DNA from: Vibrio spartinae
Lineage (GTDB): Bacteria > Pseudomonadota > Gammaproteobacteria > Enterobacterales > Vibrionaceae
NCBI RefSeq assembly: GCF_024347135.1
Contig: NZ_AP024907.1
Location: forward strand, 2,099,001 to 2,163,000
Length of the DNA: 64,000 nucleotides
Direction: 5' to 3'
Positions 17,410 through 26,478 of the stretch are shown in pieces. The notes beneath the pieces were generated by a model. That model was not told the DNA's origin. It searched no databases and worked only from the letters and a program-made list of their open reading frames with translations. Every line of letters starts with the position of its first letter. The first letter of the stretch is position 1. The translations under genes were made by a program, and so were the position numbers.

Positions 17410-18449
17410 TGTCCGCTGAATTACCTCTTTTACAACAAGTGAGATCGGCCCGTCAGCAACGGATGCGACGCTGGTCTTTACTCACCCTTGGCTTATTGAT
17501 TTTAGCCGGGTCTGCTTGGTGCTTAACCCTGATCTTGGGTCAATCGTATACCTCTCCGGCTGTCGTCTGGGGCGTGTTACAAGGAGAGCATATTCCCGGC
17601 GCGAGTTTCACCGTCGGGTATTTACGATTGCCCAGAGCGATGATTTCGTTACTGGTCGGCATGAGTTTTGGCTTAGCCGGCGTCGCATTTCAAACCATGC
17701 TGCGTAACCCTTTAGCCAGCCCGGATATCGTGGGTGTGAGTTCCGGGGCCAGTGCAGCGGCGGTGTTTGCCATTATTGTTCTGAATATGGATGGTTCTGC
17801 CGTCGCTATTTTTTCAATTTTGGTGGGTTTGGCTGTTGCGCTGACGGTTTATGGCCTCTCTTATAAAAATGGTGTCGCAGGAACACGGTTGATTCTGATC
17901 GGGATTGGCATTTCCGCAATGATTGAAAGTTATATCGCCTATCTGTTGTCGCAAGCCTCATCCTGGGATCTGCAAGAAGCGATGCGCTGGTTAACGGGTA
18001 GCGTCAATTCAGTACAGATTCATCAAAGTATTTCACTGTTGATTTCATTGGTTATTTTTGGCAGTTTGCTCCTGAGTCAGACAAAGTCTTTAGACGCATT
18101 ACGGCTAGGCGATGACACCGCTGCGGCTCTGGGTGTCAATATCACCGTCACCCGCATCATCGTTATGGTATGTGCTGTCGGTTTAATTGCGGTTGCCACC
18201 GCCGTAACAGGCCCTATCGCTTTTGTGGCATTTCTCTCCGGGCCAATCGCTGCGCGCATGGTCGGTTCTAACGGCACCCTGTTCATTCCTGCTGCGCTCG
18301 TCGGGGCGGTATTAGTATTGACGGGCGATTATATTGGACAGTTTCTTCTTCCAAGCCGCTATCCGGTCGGTGTGATAACGGGCGCTTTGGGTGCACCTTA
18401 TCTCATTTATTTAATTATTCGCGTGAATCGTAAAGGGGGATCTTTGTGA
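17406..18449 (+). CDS. Iron-siderophore ABC transporter permease, FepG type
   Basis: The second FecCD-family permease (347 residues), partner of the preceding one in a heterodimeric channel. Signatures are LRLPRAMISLLVGMSFGLAG, RNPLASPDIVGVSSGA and GPIAFVAFLSGPIAARMVG. It begins ATGATG, with the first ATG overlapping the previous stop, and ends in a 4-base overlap with the ATPase gene. Confidence 0.9.
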   Translation: MMSAELPLLQQVRSARQQRMRRWSLLTLGLLILAGSAWCLTLILGQSYTSPAVVWGVLQGEHIPGASFTVGYLRLPRAMISLLVGMSFGLAGVAFQTMLRNPLASPDIVGVSSGASAAAVFAIIVLNMDGSAVAIFSILVGLAVALTVYGLSYKNGVAGTRLILIGIGISAMIESYIAYLLSQASSWDLQEAMRWLTGSVNSVQIHQSISLLISLVIFGSLLLSQTKSLDALRLGDDTAAALGVNITVTRIIVMVCAVGLIAVATAVTGPIAFVAFLSGPIAARMVGSNGTLFIPAALVGAVLVLTGDYIGQFLLPSRYPVGVITGALGAPYLIYLIIRVNRKGGSL

Positions 18450-19246
18450 CCAAAGCTCATGAACTTGTGGTCGAGCAGTTATCTGCCGGTTATGGCGAAA
18501 AAACGATCGTCAAACATCTCTCGCTCAAGATAGTACCGGGAAAAATCACCTCGATTGTCGGGGCGAATGCCTGTGGCAAGTCAACGCTGTTAAAAACCCT
18601 GTCTCGTTTACTGACGCCTTCTCAAGGGCAAGTGTTACTTGATGGAAAATCGGTCCATCACAGCCCGACCAGAACATTAGCACGGACATTGGGGTTGTTG
18701 CCTCAGTCTCCGATTGCACCCGAAGGTATTACGGTTGGTGATCTCGTCAGTCGTGGGCGTCATCCGCATCATGGGATCATGTCACGCTGGCGCAAACAAG
18801 ATGACGAGGCGGTCGCGAATGCGCTGGAAGTCACCAAGCTAACCGACCTGATAGAGAGCGACGTGGATGCGCTGTCCGGGGGGCAGCGTCAGCGCGTTTG
18901 GATAGCAATGGCGCTGGCTCAGGAAACGGATATTTTGCTGCTCGATGAACCGACAACGTTTTTAGATGTGACGCATCAAATCGAAGTGTTGGATTTACTG
19001 GTGGATCTGAATCTACAGCGTGGGATTACCATCGTGATGGTTTTGCATGATCTCAACTTAGCTGCCCGCTATTCAGACAATTTGCTTGCGATGATCAACG
19101 GACAGGTTCATGCACACGGCAAGCCGGAAAAAGTGCTGACGAATGAGACGATTCAAGCCGTGTTTGGTTTGAACAACCATATCATGATTGACCCGGTGTC
19201 GAACATTCCGATGATGATTCCTATCGGTCGACACAAGCTTAAATAG
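18446..19246 (+). CDS. Iron-siderophore ABC transporter ATP-binding protein, FepC type
   Basis: A 266-residue ATPase driving ferric siderophore import. It has Walker A GANACGKST at 39-47, the signature LSGGQRQRV near 143, Walker B ILLLDEP near 166, and a downstream switch histidine in MVLHDLN. The start is a GTG at 18446 overlapping the permease stop; GGGGGA precedes it. Its 3' end overlaps the convergent lysR gene by 8 bases. Confidence 0.91.
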   Translation: MTKAHELVVEQLSAGYGEKTIVKHLSLKIVPGKITSIVGANACGKSTLLKTLSRLLTPSQGQVLLDGKSVHHSPTRTLARTLGLLPQSPIAPEGITVGDLVSRGRHPHHGIMSRWRKQDDEAVANALEVTKLTDLIESDVDALSGGQRQRVWIAMALAQETDILLLDEPTTFLDVTHQIEVLDLLVDLNLQRGITIVMVLHDLNLAARYSDNLLAMINGQVHAHGKPEKVLTNETIQAVFGLNNHIMIDPVSNIPMMIPIGRHKLK

Positions 19247-20171
19247 CTGTCAAAGCAAAGCGACTTCCACCAGCACGATATGGATGTCGTTCTTCGTTGG
19301 AAAGTCGCTGCACAAATGCCAGCAGAGCCGGATTATCAGACGTATTTTTATAGACAAAGTGCAGCGGCGATGTGTGGGGTAACACATCTAACGGTGTATA
19401 ACAGAGCATATTCGAAGGTCGCGTGAAGTGGCGCTCATTGACGATGGCAACCCCATTGCCCGCTGCGACCAAACCAAGCATGGTGCTTTCTCCGTGTGCC
19501 CATTGAGTAACGTCTGGTGCCCAGCCTATCTCATGGAACAGCGCTTCTTGCCAGTCGAAGTAATAAGGATCCACGCTTCTTGGCAAACGCACAGCAGGCA
19601 ATCGGTTGAGCGCTTCAACCGTGATTGAAGGTGATATGGTTTTCCCCCAACTCGCTGGATAAGCCAGAACCAACTTGTCTTGAGCGACAGGTTGTACCGC
19701 ATATTCAGAAGACAACTCAGAGAAATGATACAAGAAAGCCCCGTCAATCTGATCAAGCTCTAATCGTTTCAGCAACACCATGGGTGTATCTGAATAGACC
19801 TCAAGTTCAACGTCGTGGTTATCATGGCAAAACTGACTCACGCACTGATTCATGGCCCCTTCCCACAACACGAAGTCATGCGCCCCTAAAGCGAGAGAGC
19901 CATATTCTGTATGAGTAAACTGACGAACATGCTCGTTCGCGTCGTCAATTTGTCTGATAATTGCACCTAACTGTTTTTGATAAATCTTTCCTGCACGATT
20001 CAGACGTAATCCTTTCGGCTGGCGGTCGAATAATAAAACGCCCAGTTCTGTTTCTAATTCTTTGATTTTTCTTGATATGGCCGGTTGAGTCACATGCACT
20101 TTCTGTGCAGCCAAGCGAATATTTTGTGTTTCAGCAACTGCTAAAAAGTATTTGAGGTGGCGTAGCTCCAT
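19239..20171 (-). CDS. LysR-family transcriptional regulator of the siderophore locus
   Basis: A 310-residue regulator. The N-terminal winged helix-turn-helix MELRHLKYFLAVAETQNIRLAAQ through KVHVTQPAISRKIKELE lies in residues 1-42 (given by its ends), and a LysR substrate-binding domain fills the rest. It is divergent from the TonB receptor and convergent with the ABC operon, so it probably regulates the receptor, itself or both. The effector is unknown. A Fur-like box lies in the shared upstream region. Confidence 0.88.
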   Translation of the reverse strand: MELRHLKYFLAVAETQNIRLAAQKVHVTQPAISRKIKELETELGVLLFDRQPKGLRLNRAGKIYQKQLGAIIRQIDDANEHVRQFTHTEYGSLALGAHDFVLWEGAMNQCVSQFCHDNHDVELEVYSDTPMVLLKRLELDQIDGAFLYHFSELSSEYAVQPVAQDKLVLAYPASWGKTISPSITVEALNRLPAVRLPRSVDPYYFDWQEALFHEIGWAPDVTQWAHGESTMLGLVAAGNGVAIVNERHFTRPSNMLCYTPLDVLPHTSPLHFVYKNTSDNPALLAFVQRLSNEERHPYRAGGSRFALTAI

Positions 20172-20226
20172 GTGGTTGTTTCTCTCTCGGCATCGGTTGA
20201 TAACTATATATCAATTTAATTTATCA

Positions 20227-20249
20227 CAAATAATAAGCATTATCATTTG
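20227..20249. promoter_or_regulatory. Fur-like box between lysR and the TonB receptor
   Basis: CAAATAATA-AGC-ATTATCATTTG is a near-perfect dyad with the GATAAT/ATTATC halves of Fur sites, and a further ATTATCAAT follows at once. It sits in the divergent gap between lysR and the receptor gene, 56 bases ahead of the receptor start. Confidence 0.7.
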
Positions 20250-20304
20250 TATTATCAATAGTATTAAATGACAATAAAAACTAGTCGTATAGGATCCGTA
20301 AAAA

Positions 20305-22434
20305 ATGGAAAATATTAGAAGTGGTAAGGAACGGTGGCGTGCGATGCACTTACTCCTCTGTTTTGTTCCTGTTCTTTCTTATTCAGGCTCTGTTTATGCA
20401 GAAGCTCAAGATAATATTCAAGAAAAACAAGACAGTGTTCAAGAAGATCAAGCTTATCGTGTCAACACCATCACCGTGTATGGCCAGCCCATCGCAGAAG
20501 ATGCCGATACCACTGTCGCCGAAGAATTATGGGTCGGCGGTAAAGTGGCAACCAATATTCAAGATACGCCAGCATTGCTTTCGGTTATCACGGAAAAAGA
20601 GATCAACCAGCGTAATGCCGCAACAACCGAAGAAATTTTGCAGTATTCCCCTGGGTTGGTGACAGATTACTACGGCTCTGATGACCGCAATGATTACTTT
20701 ATGATTCGGGGTTATCAGGCAACAACATACCGTGATGGCATGACACTTGGCTCGATGCGGGGTGTGCGTGAAGACCCTTATGCTTATGAGCGTGTTGAAG
20801 TGATTCGCGGGGCGAACTCTACCCTATTCGGTCCTGCTGATCCGGGTGGCTCAGTGAACTTTGTCAGTAAAAAACCGAAATTTAAACGCTTTGGAAACAG
20901 TTATGTTTCCTATGGGTCTTATGACAGCAAAGAGATTGGGTTAGATTTTGGTGACACACTCAATGAGTCGGAAACGGTCGCATATCGCTTTACCACGAAA
21001 GTGAAAGACAGCGATCTTGAATACGATCATTCAAAAGACAACGCTCAGTTCTTCATGGGTGGGATGACATGGCAGCCCTCTGTACAAACCACGGCAACCC
21101 TGATTGTTGACTATCTTGGCCGAGACACCACACCGAACAGTGGCGGTTACCCACTGGATAGAGAGTACGATCGCAGTGAATTTTATGGTGAGCCTGATTA
21201 CAACAAACACGATGTTGATCGGACGAACATTACGGCGCAAATCACCCATTATTTTGACAATGGCATCTCGCTCAGCGGTAACTTACGCTATAGCAAACTC
21301 GAAGACGATTTCGGTTATGTCTATTTATATGATTACGCAGGAAGAACAGGCAGTGATGTCGCTCGTTACTATTTCGGAACCGATACTCACTCTAAGCAGA
21401 TCATTGGCAATACGATTGTGCAATACGATGCGAGTTTTGAACAGATTGATAGCAGCACCTTAATTGGTTTGGAATACCGTGATGCTTCGACTCAGGATAC
21501 GTCAGTTTATGGAACGGCAAGCAGCATCAATATCGACAGACCATCATATTCTGGCATGCCGACAATCGGTGCGCCTTACAGCAAAAATGATCAGGATGAG
21601 ACGACAAAATCAGTTTTCATTCAACAGAACTTATCATGGGATGACCGATACATCCTGACATTGGGTGCCCGGCATGACTACATGGACTTAACGAACCGTG
21701 ATATCAGTAACCGCGATTCAAGTGGTGAATTCTCTGAGACATCTCTGCGCGGTGCGTTTACCGTAAAAGTGACTCAAGAGTGGTCAACCTATATTAGTCA
21801 GGTCGAGTCTGTTGCGCCGCCAAGTATTGGCGTGAAACCGGAAAGAGGCAAACAACTAGAAGCGGGGGTGAAGTTTGCGCCACTGAGTATGAATGCGCTG
21901 TTCTCTGCTGCGATTTACGACCTTGAAAAAAATGATGTGACCATGGCGATTGTTCAGGACAATGGAACGATTGAACGCGAAACGATCGGTGAAACGCGTG
22001 TCCGTGGCCTCGATTTAGAAGTAAAAGCAGAAGTGACCGACCGTTTTAATGTCACGGGTGGCTACTCCTACATGAAGTCGAAAGTGGTTCGAGGCAGTAC
22101 GAGAAGCGGTGATGTGCTAGACGGTAATGAATTTGTGACAGCACCAAACCATAGCGCTTCGGTATGGGGTTACTACACCCTGCCAAATAAAACCATGGAT
22201 GTTGGTTTAGGGGCACGCTATGTGGGTACGTATTACTTTGATGCCGCGAATAAAGGGAAAAGCGATTCGGCAACACTATTTGATGCAGCATTTGCATACC
22301 GTATTTCAAAGTCGGCTCAGCTGTCACTGAATGTGCACAACCTAACGGATAAACAATATGTGGTCGGTTCAGGGACAGCAAACTACTACAACCCAAGTCG
22401 CTCGTTTAATGCTTCTTTACATTATGCTTGGTAA
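20305..22434 (+). CDS. TonB-dependent ferric-siderophore receptor
   Basis: A 709-residue outer-membrane receptor. The signal peptide ends near SGSVYA, followed by a TonB box (VNTITVYG near residues 52-59). The plug domain has LLSVITEKEINQRNAAT, the PGLVTDYYGSDDRND region, and the VEVIRGANSTLFGPADPGG signature with the following SVNFVSKKP. A 22-strand barrel follows and ends NASLHYAW. A start at M14 (20344) would give a shorter signal peptide and is possible. With the ABC operon it forms a full uptake route; no siderophore biosynthesis gene is in the window. Confidence 0.92.
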   Translation: MENIRSGKERWRAMHLLLCFVPVLSYSGSVYAEAQDNIQEKQDSVQEDQAYRVNTITVYGQPIAEDADTTVAEELWVGGKVATNIQDTPALLSVITEKEINQRNAATTEEILQYSPGLVTDYYGSDDRNDYFMIRGYQATTYRDGMTLGSMRGVREDPYAYERVEVIRGANSTLFGPADPGGSVNFVSKKPKFKRFGNSYVSYGSYDSKEIGLDFGDTLNESETVAYRFTTKVKDSDLEYDHSKDNAQFFMGGMTWQPSVQTTATLIVDYLGRDTTPNSGGYPLDREYDRSEFYGEPDYNKHDVDRTNITAQITHYFDNGISLSGNLRYSKLEDDFGYVYLYDYAGRTGSDVARYYFGTDTHSKQIIGNTIVQYDASFEQIDSSTLIGLEYRDASTQDTSVYGTASSINIDRPSYSGMPTIGAPYSKNDQDETTKSVFIQQNLSWDDRYILTLGARHDYMDLTNRDISNRDSSGEFSETSLRGAFTVKVTQEWSTYISQVESVAPPSIGVKPERGKQLEAGVKFAPLSMNALFSAAIYDLEKNDVTMAIVQDNGTIERETIGETRVRGLDLEVKAEVTDRFNVTGGYSYMKSKVVRGSTRSGDVLDGNEFVTAPNHSASVWGYYTLPNKTMDVGLGARYVGTYYFDAANKGKSDSATLFDAAFAYRISKSAQLSLNVHNLTDKQYVVGSGTANYYNPSRSFNASLHYAW

Positions 22435-22490
22435 CGAGTCGTTTACATTGAGACTAACCACATAACTAATTGTAATATATAAATTTAATT

Positions 22491-22522
22491 GCCCCATCAC
22501 CATCAGGCGTTGGGGCTTTTTT
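22491..22522 (+). terminator. Terminator of the TonB receptor gene
   Basis: GCCCCA and TGGGGC pair around a 14-base loop, followed by TTTTTT. It lies between the convergent receptor and chemoreceptor genes. Confidence 0.78.
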
Positions 22523-22550
22523 GTTCCTCTGCGCTGGTTCATGTCTCCCC

Positions 22551-24839
22551 TTAGTCTTTCTGTTTTTCAGCGGTTTCCTGCTGCTCTACCTGAAGAATAA
22601 TTTCATCGAGCAGTGCTATAAGCTGAGCGGAATATTTTTCCATATCCTGAAACAAACGATCAGCCTCAACCATGTCACCCTTCTCTTTCGCCTGAATAAT
22701 TTTCTTGATGGTTGCGTGCAACTCACTATGCGGTGTATCAATTGCTGCTGTCGCCGGTATATCGATAAATTTCTGCCGGCCGATCGCGTCATACCACTGA
22801 CCGAAATGACACTCTTTATGAGAGACGATTTCTTGCAGATCCATCTGAGTCAATCCGGACAGATAACTGCGGATAATGGTTTTCCATGCCAAATGGGCTG
22901 TCTTGGCCTGTTTCAGTTTCTGTGAATCAGCATCCCCCCCGAAACTGGTACAATATTTATTCAGTTGTTCTACATCTCTGGCTATTTCCGCCGATAGTTT
23001 CGCTGTCAGAAGTGAAGAGTTGGCCGTCGTCTCCGCTAACTCATGAATGTGACTGATGTTCGCATTCACTTCATCGGAGACCTGAACCTGTTGTTCGGAA
23101 GCGGTCGCTATCTGGGCAGTCATCTCATTAATCTGTCCGACAGAATGCTCCATCTCAGAGATTGCCCCACCGGCGACCTGAACGTTATCGACACTTTGCC
23201 GAGCCTGTTCTTGACTGGACTGAATCACAGCAATCGTATTATTCACACTGTTTTCCAGAATCGTGATTTTCTGGCGGATCTCTTCCGTTGATGTCTGCGT
23301 TTTTTGTGCCAGATTTCTCACTTCACCGGCAACGACGGCGAACCCCCGCCCCTGCTCTCCCGCTCGGGCGGCCTCAATGGCTGCATTCAGAGCCAATAAA
23401 TTCGTCTGTTCAGAAATATTTTGTATGACTTCGAGAATCGATGCGATCGACCCACTGGCTTCATAAACCTGAGCGCTCAGATCCCCGATCTGATGGATCG
23501 ATTCGTCCAGTTGAAGCATCTGATCGATGGCTTGTTGCAGCACTTCTTTACTGACCTGAGATTGATCATTTGCCTGCGATGTACTGTCGGCAGCCTGCAT
23601 AATATTCCGGGTCACATCATGTACCGTTGCCGTCATTTCCGTCATTGCCGTTGACACATAGGTCAGCTGATCTTTTTGTTCCTTCATCCCTCTGTCGGTC
23701 ATCACCGACTCGTTCGATAAATGATCTGACTGGACGACCATATGATTGATCGCATCTGACATTTGGTAAAAAGTCGCCTGCAATTTATCGCAAAAACGGT
23801 TAAATACCCGGGTCAGGCTTGCTATCTCCTGAGGACCACCTTCTTCGAGTCTGGCATCTAACCCTTGTTGCCCTTCAACCATGTTGTCGATGGCATCAAT
23901 AATGTCCTTCATCGGACGGATTGAATAACGGGTCATCCATATCAATCCCCCGGCAACGACTAATGCGCTGATCAGCCCGAACATCATCATCATTCTGATA
24001 TCAGACCAAATCATCGCTTGTAACCGAGAAATACGATAGCTGACTTCAACCACCCCGATAGCTTTTCCGGAATAGTCTTTGAGCGGGAAAACTCTGACGG
24101 CCGTTTCATGACCTTGCTGATCGGAACGGATATCCATCGTCTGACCGGAAAGAACCTGCTGATATTGCTCCGGCGTCAAAACCGGCACATCTCCCGCCCG
24201 AGGCTTGACCACATCTTTCAATCCATCATTTTTTGGGACACGAATCGCTAAATCGGTCGATTTATCTCTGAGCAAATCAGTGAAGGTTTCCCGATTCAGT
24301 GTCATCCCGAATTCGACACTACCGACAGGTTCCCCTTCAAAACTGATCGGGGCAACATAACGCAGACCGAGCCCTGCAACACCGGCTTCAATGCCGGAGA
24401 TAGACCGATGTGAAGTATTGACATCAACCACCGTATGGCGAAAAGACGATAAGTCATCCCCACTTTTCCCCGGTTTATGGACCCGGTACAGTGAGTAAGC
24501 CGGCGGAATGTGGAATTGAAACTGACTGACCCCCGATGCCCGAATGCGTGGCCATTGCGCATCAAATAGCTGACTCAGTTTACTCTTATCACGCTGTGCA
24601 ACCGCCTTTTGGACGTCAGGTAAAGCGGCAATCGTGTCGACCGCTAACTGACTTTTGGACAGGATCGAATCGATTTGAAACTGCACCTGTTGTTCCAATC
24701 CGGCCATTTTTGCCGCAATAAAATCATCCGATAACTGTTGTGCTAAACGCACCGCGCCCCAGATAAATAAAAAGCAGACCAAGAGAATTGATATAAAGCC
24801 TGCGGCACTAAAACGAGCAAGTAAACTAAGATGTTTCAT
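22551..24839 (-). CDS. Methyl-accepting chemotaxis protein with C-terminal zinc-binding (CZB) domain
   Basis: A transmembrane chemoreceptor of 762 residues. A first membrane segment (residues 7-32) leads to a periplasmic Cache-like sensor, then a second membrane segment near 275-295, a HAMP region, and the signalling domain with the hairpin tip [20 protein letters not shown]. The C-terminus is a CZB domain: HLAWK, CHFGQWY and HSELH provide the three histidines and the cysteine that bind zinc. The ATG at 24839 follows a GGAGG ribosome site, which rules out the longer frame from 24860. The ligand of the Cache domain is unknown. Confidence 0.88.
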   Translation of the reverse strand: MKHLSLLARFSAAGFISILLVCFLFIWGAVRLAQQLSDDFIAAKMAGLEQQVQFQIDSILSKSQLAVDTIAALPDVQKAVAQRDKSKLSQLFDAQWPRIRASGVSQFQFHIPPAYSLYRVHKPGKSGDDLSSFRHTVVDVNTSHRSISGIEAGVAGLGLRYVAPISFEGEPVGSVEFGMTLNRETFTDLLRDKSTDLAIRVPKNDGLKDVVKPRAGDVPVLTPEQYQQVLSGQTMDIRSDQQGHETAVRVFPLKDYSGKAIGVVEVSYRISRLQAMIWSDIRMMMMFGLISALVVAGGLIWMTRYSIRPMKDIIDAIDNMVEGQQGLDARLEEGGPQEIASLTRVFNRFCDKLQATFYQMSDAINHMVVQSDHLSNESVMTDRGMKEQKDQLTYVSTAMTEMTATVHDVTRNIMQAADSTSQANDQSQVSKEVLQQAIDQMLQLDESIHQIGDLSAQVYEASGSIASILEVIQNISEQTNLLALNAAIEAARAGEQGRGFAVVAGEVRNLAQKTQTSTEEIRQKITILENSVNNTIAVIQSSQEQARQSVDNVQVAGGAISEMEHSVGQINEMTAQIATASEQQVQVSDEVNANISHIHELAETTANSSLLTAKLSAEIARDVEQLNKYCTSFGGDADSQKLKQAKTAHLAWKTIIRSYLSGLTQMDLQEIVSHKECHFGQWYDAIGRQKFIDIPATAAIDTPHSELHATIKKIIQAKEKGDMVEADRLFQDMEKYSAQLIALLDEIILQVEQQETAEKQKD

Positions 24840-24959
24840 CAATCCTCCAAGGGGCATCAAGTTGTACTTGTTTAATTATAGATAACTCATTTTAACCATT
24901 TGCTTTTTCTCTCAATAAGATGACTCAAATCAATAATCGGCCTATGACTGTGCTCTTCC

Positions 24960-25100
24960 ACCGACCCTGTAACTCCCAGCAGAACACCGCACCACCAGCC
25001 AGCTCGCGCGACTGAATCACATGCGGTGCATCGTAGCTGTATTGTTTGCGAGAAGATTTCGATGATTAAAACGGTGAGGTAATAACTAGTTTGTGCCCCA
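24960..25100 (-). pseudogene. Rhs gene fragment with repeated flank
   Basis: On the minus strand 24960-25040 reads YSYDAPHVIQSRELAGGAVF and onward, matching the YD-repeat part of the intact rhs gene (DNA near 34110-34170). The 70 bases beyond it, ending at TTTGTGCCCCA, are not from the intact rhs gene but are repeated at 28300-28370. There is no start, no frame of useful length and no partner gene. It is a decayed copy. Confidence 0.75.
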
Positions 25101-25190
25101 GAATGTTTTAGCCCTAAGTTCCTGACCACTGTCTTGTGTTATTCCTTGACCTATTTTTCCTAATAGCAGAATATGCATCTAGTAGAAAAA

Positions 25191-25315
25191 ACTTATACAG
25201 ACATCTTCTGTAAATTGTGAGTTCAGGGAATTTTAAGACTTATAAAACAGTATGTTACTTAAATGGTATCTGTAATTTCTCACAATTTTATATAGACTAT
25301 ATCTGTATAATAACT
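25191..25315. repeat. Imperfect inverted repeat ahead of the acetyltransferase
   Basis: The left arm contains CTTATACAGA and AAATTGTGAG. The right arm contains CTCACAATTT and TCTGTATAA in mirror order. Together they could fold into a stem of about 30 pairs with bulges, ending directly at the GTTAGCA cassette boundary. It may be a degenerate integron attC or a small mobile repeat. Confidence 0.45.
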
Positions 25316-25322
25316 GTTAGCA
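25316..25322 (+). other. Integron-like cassette boundary (attC core)
   Basis: GTTAGCA resembles the attC core GTTRRRY at the 5' edge of gene cassettes. The complementary TGCTAAC followed by AAACG stands at 25833-25844, overlapping the stop codon of the acetyltransferase, as the beginning of attC sites in Vibrio cassettes usually does. The downstream half of the attC is missing where IS110 sequence begins. Confidence 0.5.
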
Positions 25323-25337
25323 CACAAGGGGAAAGCT

Positions 25338-25838
25338 TTGAAATTCGTGAGAAAATTTGAATGTTCGAGTTTTGTATTTACTCCAATAGAAACTGGTGAT
25401 GCTGTGCATTTGCTAACAGCAGTAAGCTCAGCTTTATTCCCTAAGTCGCTTCCGTTAGCAAACATTAAAACACTAAACCAAGCCGAAGATTGGTGTTCAG
25501 ATCGTGCTTCAGACTGGAAGATGGATAAATGTTACGTTTGGAGTTGTCGCCGCTTGGCCGATTCCCAAGTTATTGGTCAGGTTACATTGTTTCCTCAGGA
25601 ACATCGTTTGGCTTTAGCTTATTGGGTTAATCCGGAATTCTGGGGGCAGGGTTTAGCGACGAAAATGTGCAAGGCTTTGTTATCACATGTTTGCAATTCG
25701 GGTTATCAAGGTAATATTTGGGCAGGTGTCCATTCTTGGAATAGTCGAAGTACTTCGGTACTAAAGAAATTGGGTTTTGAACAGATAATTTCTAATAATG
25801 AAAATACAGCGGAGTACAGTTTGGAAATTGTGTGCTAA
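25338..25838 (+). CDS. GNAT-family N-acetyltransferase, probable stranded integron cassette
   Basis: A 166-residue acetyltransferase of the RimJ/RimL-like type. YWVNPEFWGQGLATKMCKAL (residues about 94-113) is the acetyl-CoA loop with the Q/R-x-x-G-x-G/A pattern, and the C-terminal NSRSTSVLKKLGFEQ is also typical. The start is probably TTG at 25338 with AAGGGG 6 bases upstream; GTG at 25347 is an alternative. Attachment-site-like cores flank the gene. The substrate is unknown. Confidence 0.72.
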   Translation: MKFVRKFECSSFVFTPIETGDAVHLLTAVSSALFPKSLPLANIKTLNQAEDWCSDRASDWKMDKCYVWSCRRLADSQVIGQVTLFPQEHRLALAYWVNPEFWGQGLATKMCKALLSHVCNSGYQGNIWAGVHSWNSRSTSVLKKLGFEQIISNNENTAEYSLEIVC

Positions 25839-25854
25839 CAAACGAGTATGGCGT

Positions 25855-26165
25855 CAATAGTTAATTTTTCGCCATATTCTCATCCCACATAGTGCCGTCT
25901 CTTAGCATTGAATTCAGGATCACAACCATCTTTCTAACGCAGGCAATGATAGCGACTTTCTTTGGTTTTCCTGCCTCAAGTAATCGCTGATAAGTTGCCT
26001 TGAAAATCGGGTTAGATTGCATTGCGGACATCATTGCCATATACAGGACTGTTCGCACTTGGGTGCGCCCGCCTTGGATAATTCGTTTACCTTTATATCG
26101 ACCACTTTCTCGGTTCATGGGAGCAACACCTATCAATGAAGCGGCTTGTTTATTGTATAACTCCC
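25855..26165 (-). mobile_element. IS110-family transposase, C-terminal remnant
   Basis: The frame from about 26156 down to 25861 reads ELYNKQAASLIGVAPMNRES, followed by GRYKGKRIIQGGRTQVRTVLY and ALRKM-like helices, which is the C-terminal Transposase_20 domain with its conserved GVAP and GGR motifs. The N-terminal DEDD catalytic domain is absent, and the reading frame breaks off near 26165. It lies directly beside the truncated attC-like site of the acetyltransferase; some IS110/IS1111 elements are known to target attC sites. Not functional. Confidence 0.8.
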
Positions 26166-26169
26166 AAGA

Positions 26170-26478
26170 AGGTCAAAGAGTTCGAAGAATACGCGAAAAT
26201 GTGTTGTCTTCTTTAATAGTAATGACGATCTTGATTGTCCGAACAAAAAATTTCTAGAAAATACAACTCACGAATTATCTTTGGTCACGTCTGACGCCAG
26301 TAAATATTCAACGAAGTAAAGTGAATCCTACACCTCAGTTCGGGGATGAATAACGTTCCTTGTTTCAGCCTCGCTAACTGACCGCTTCTGAATCATGATT
26401 ATTGACCAAATTTTAGTAATGCTACTATGTAAGGAGAGGTTCGAACACAACCTATCCCTAATATTTTCATCAAGCAAA
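26170..26478. other. Gene-free stretch between the IS remnant and the cyclase gene
   Basis: About 310 bases with no credible gene, repeat or site. It is presumably scar DNA of earlier insertions plus the downstream end of the cyclase gene. Confidence 0.5.

Noticed and set aside
24887..25129. An 80-residue minus-strand open frame
   Set aside because: It runs across the rhs fragment and its flank out of the Rhs frame, has no ribosome site and no known relative; it is a by-product of the fragment.
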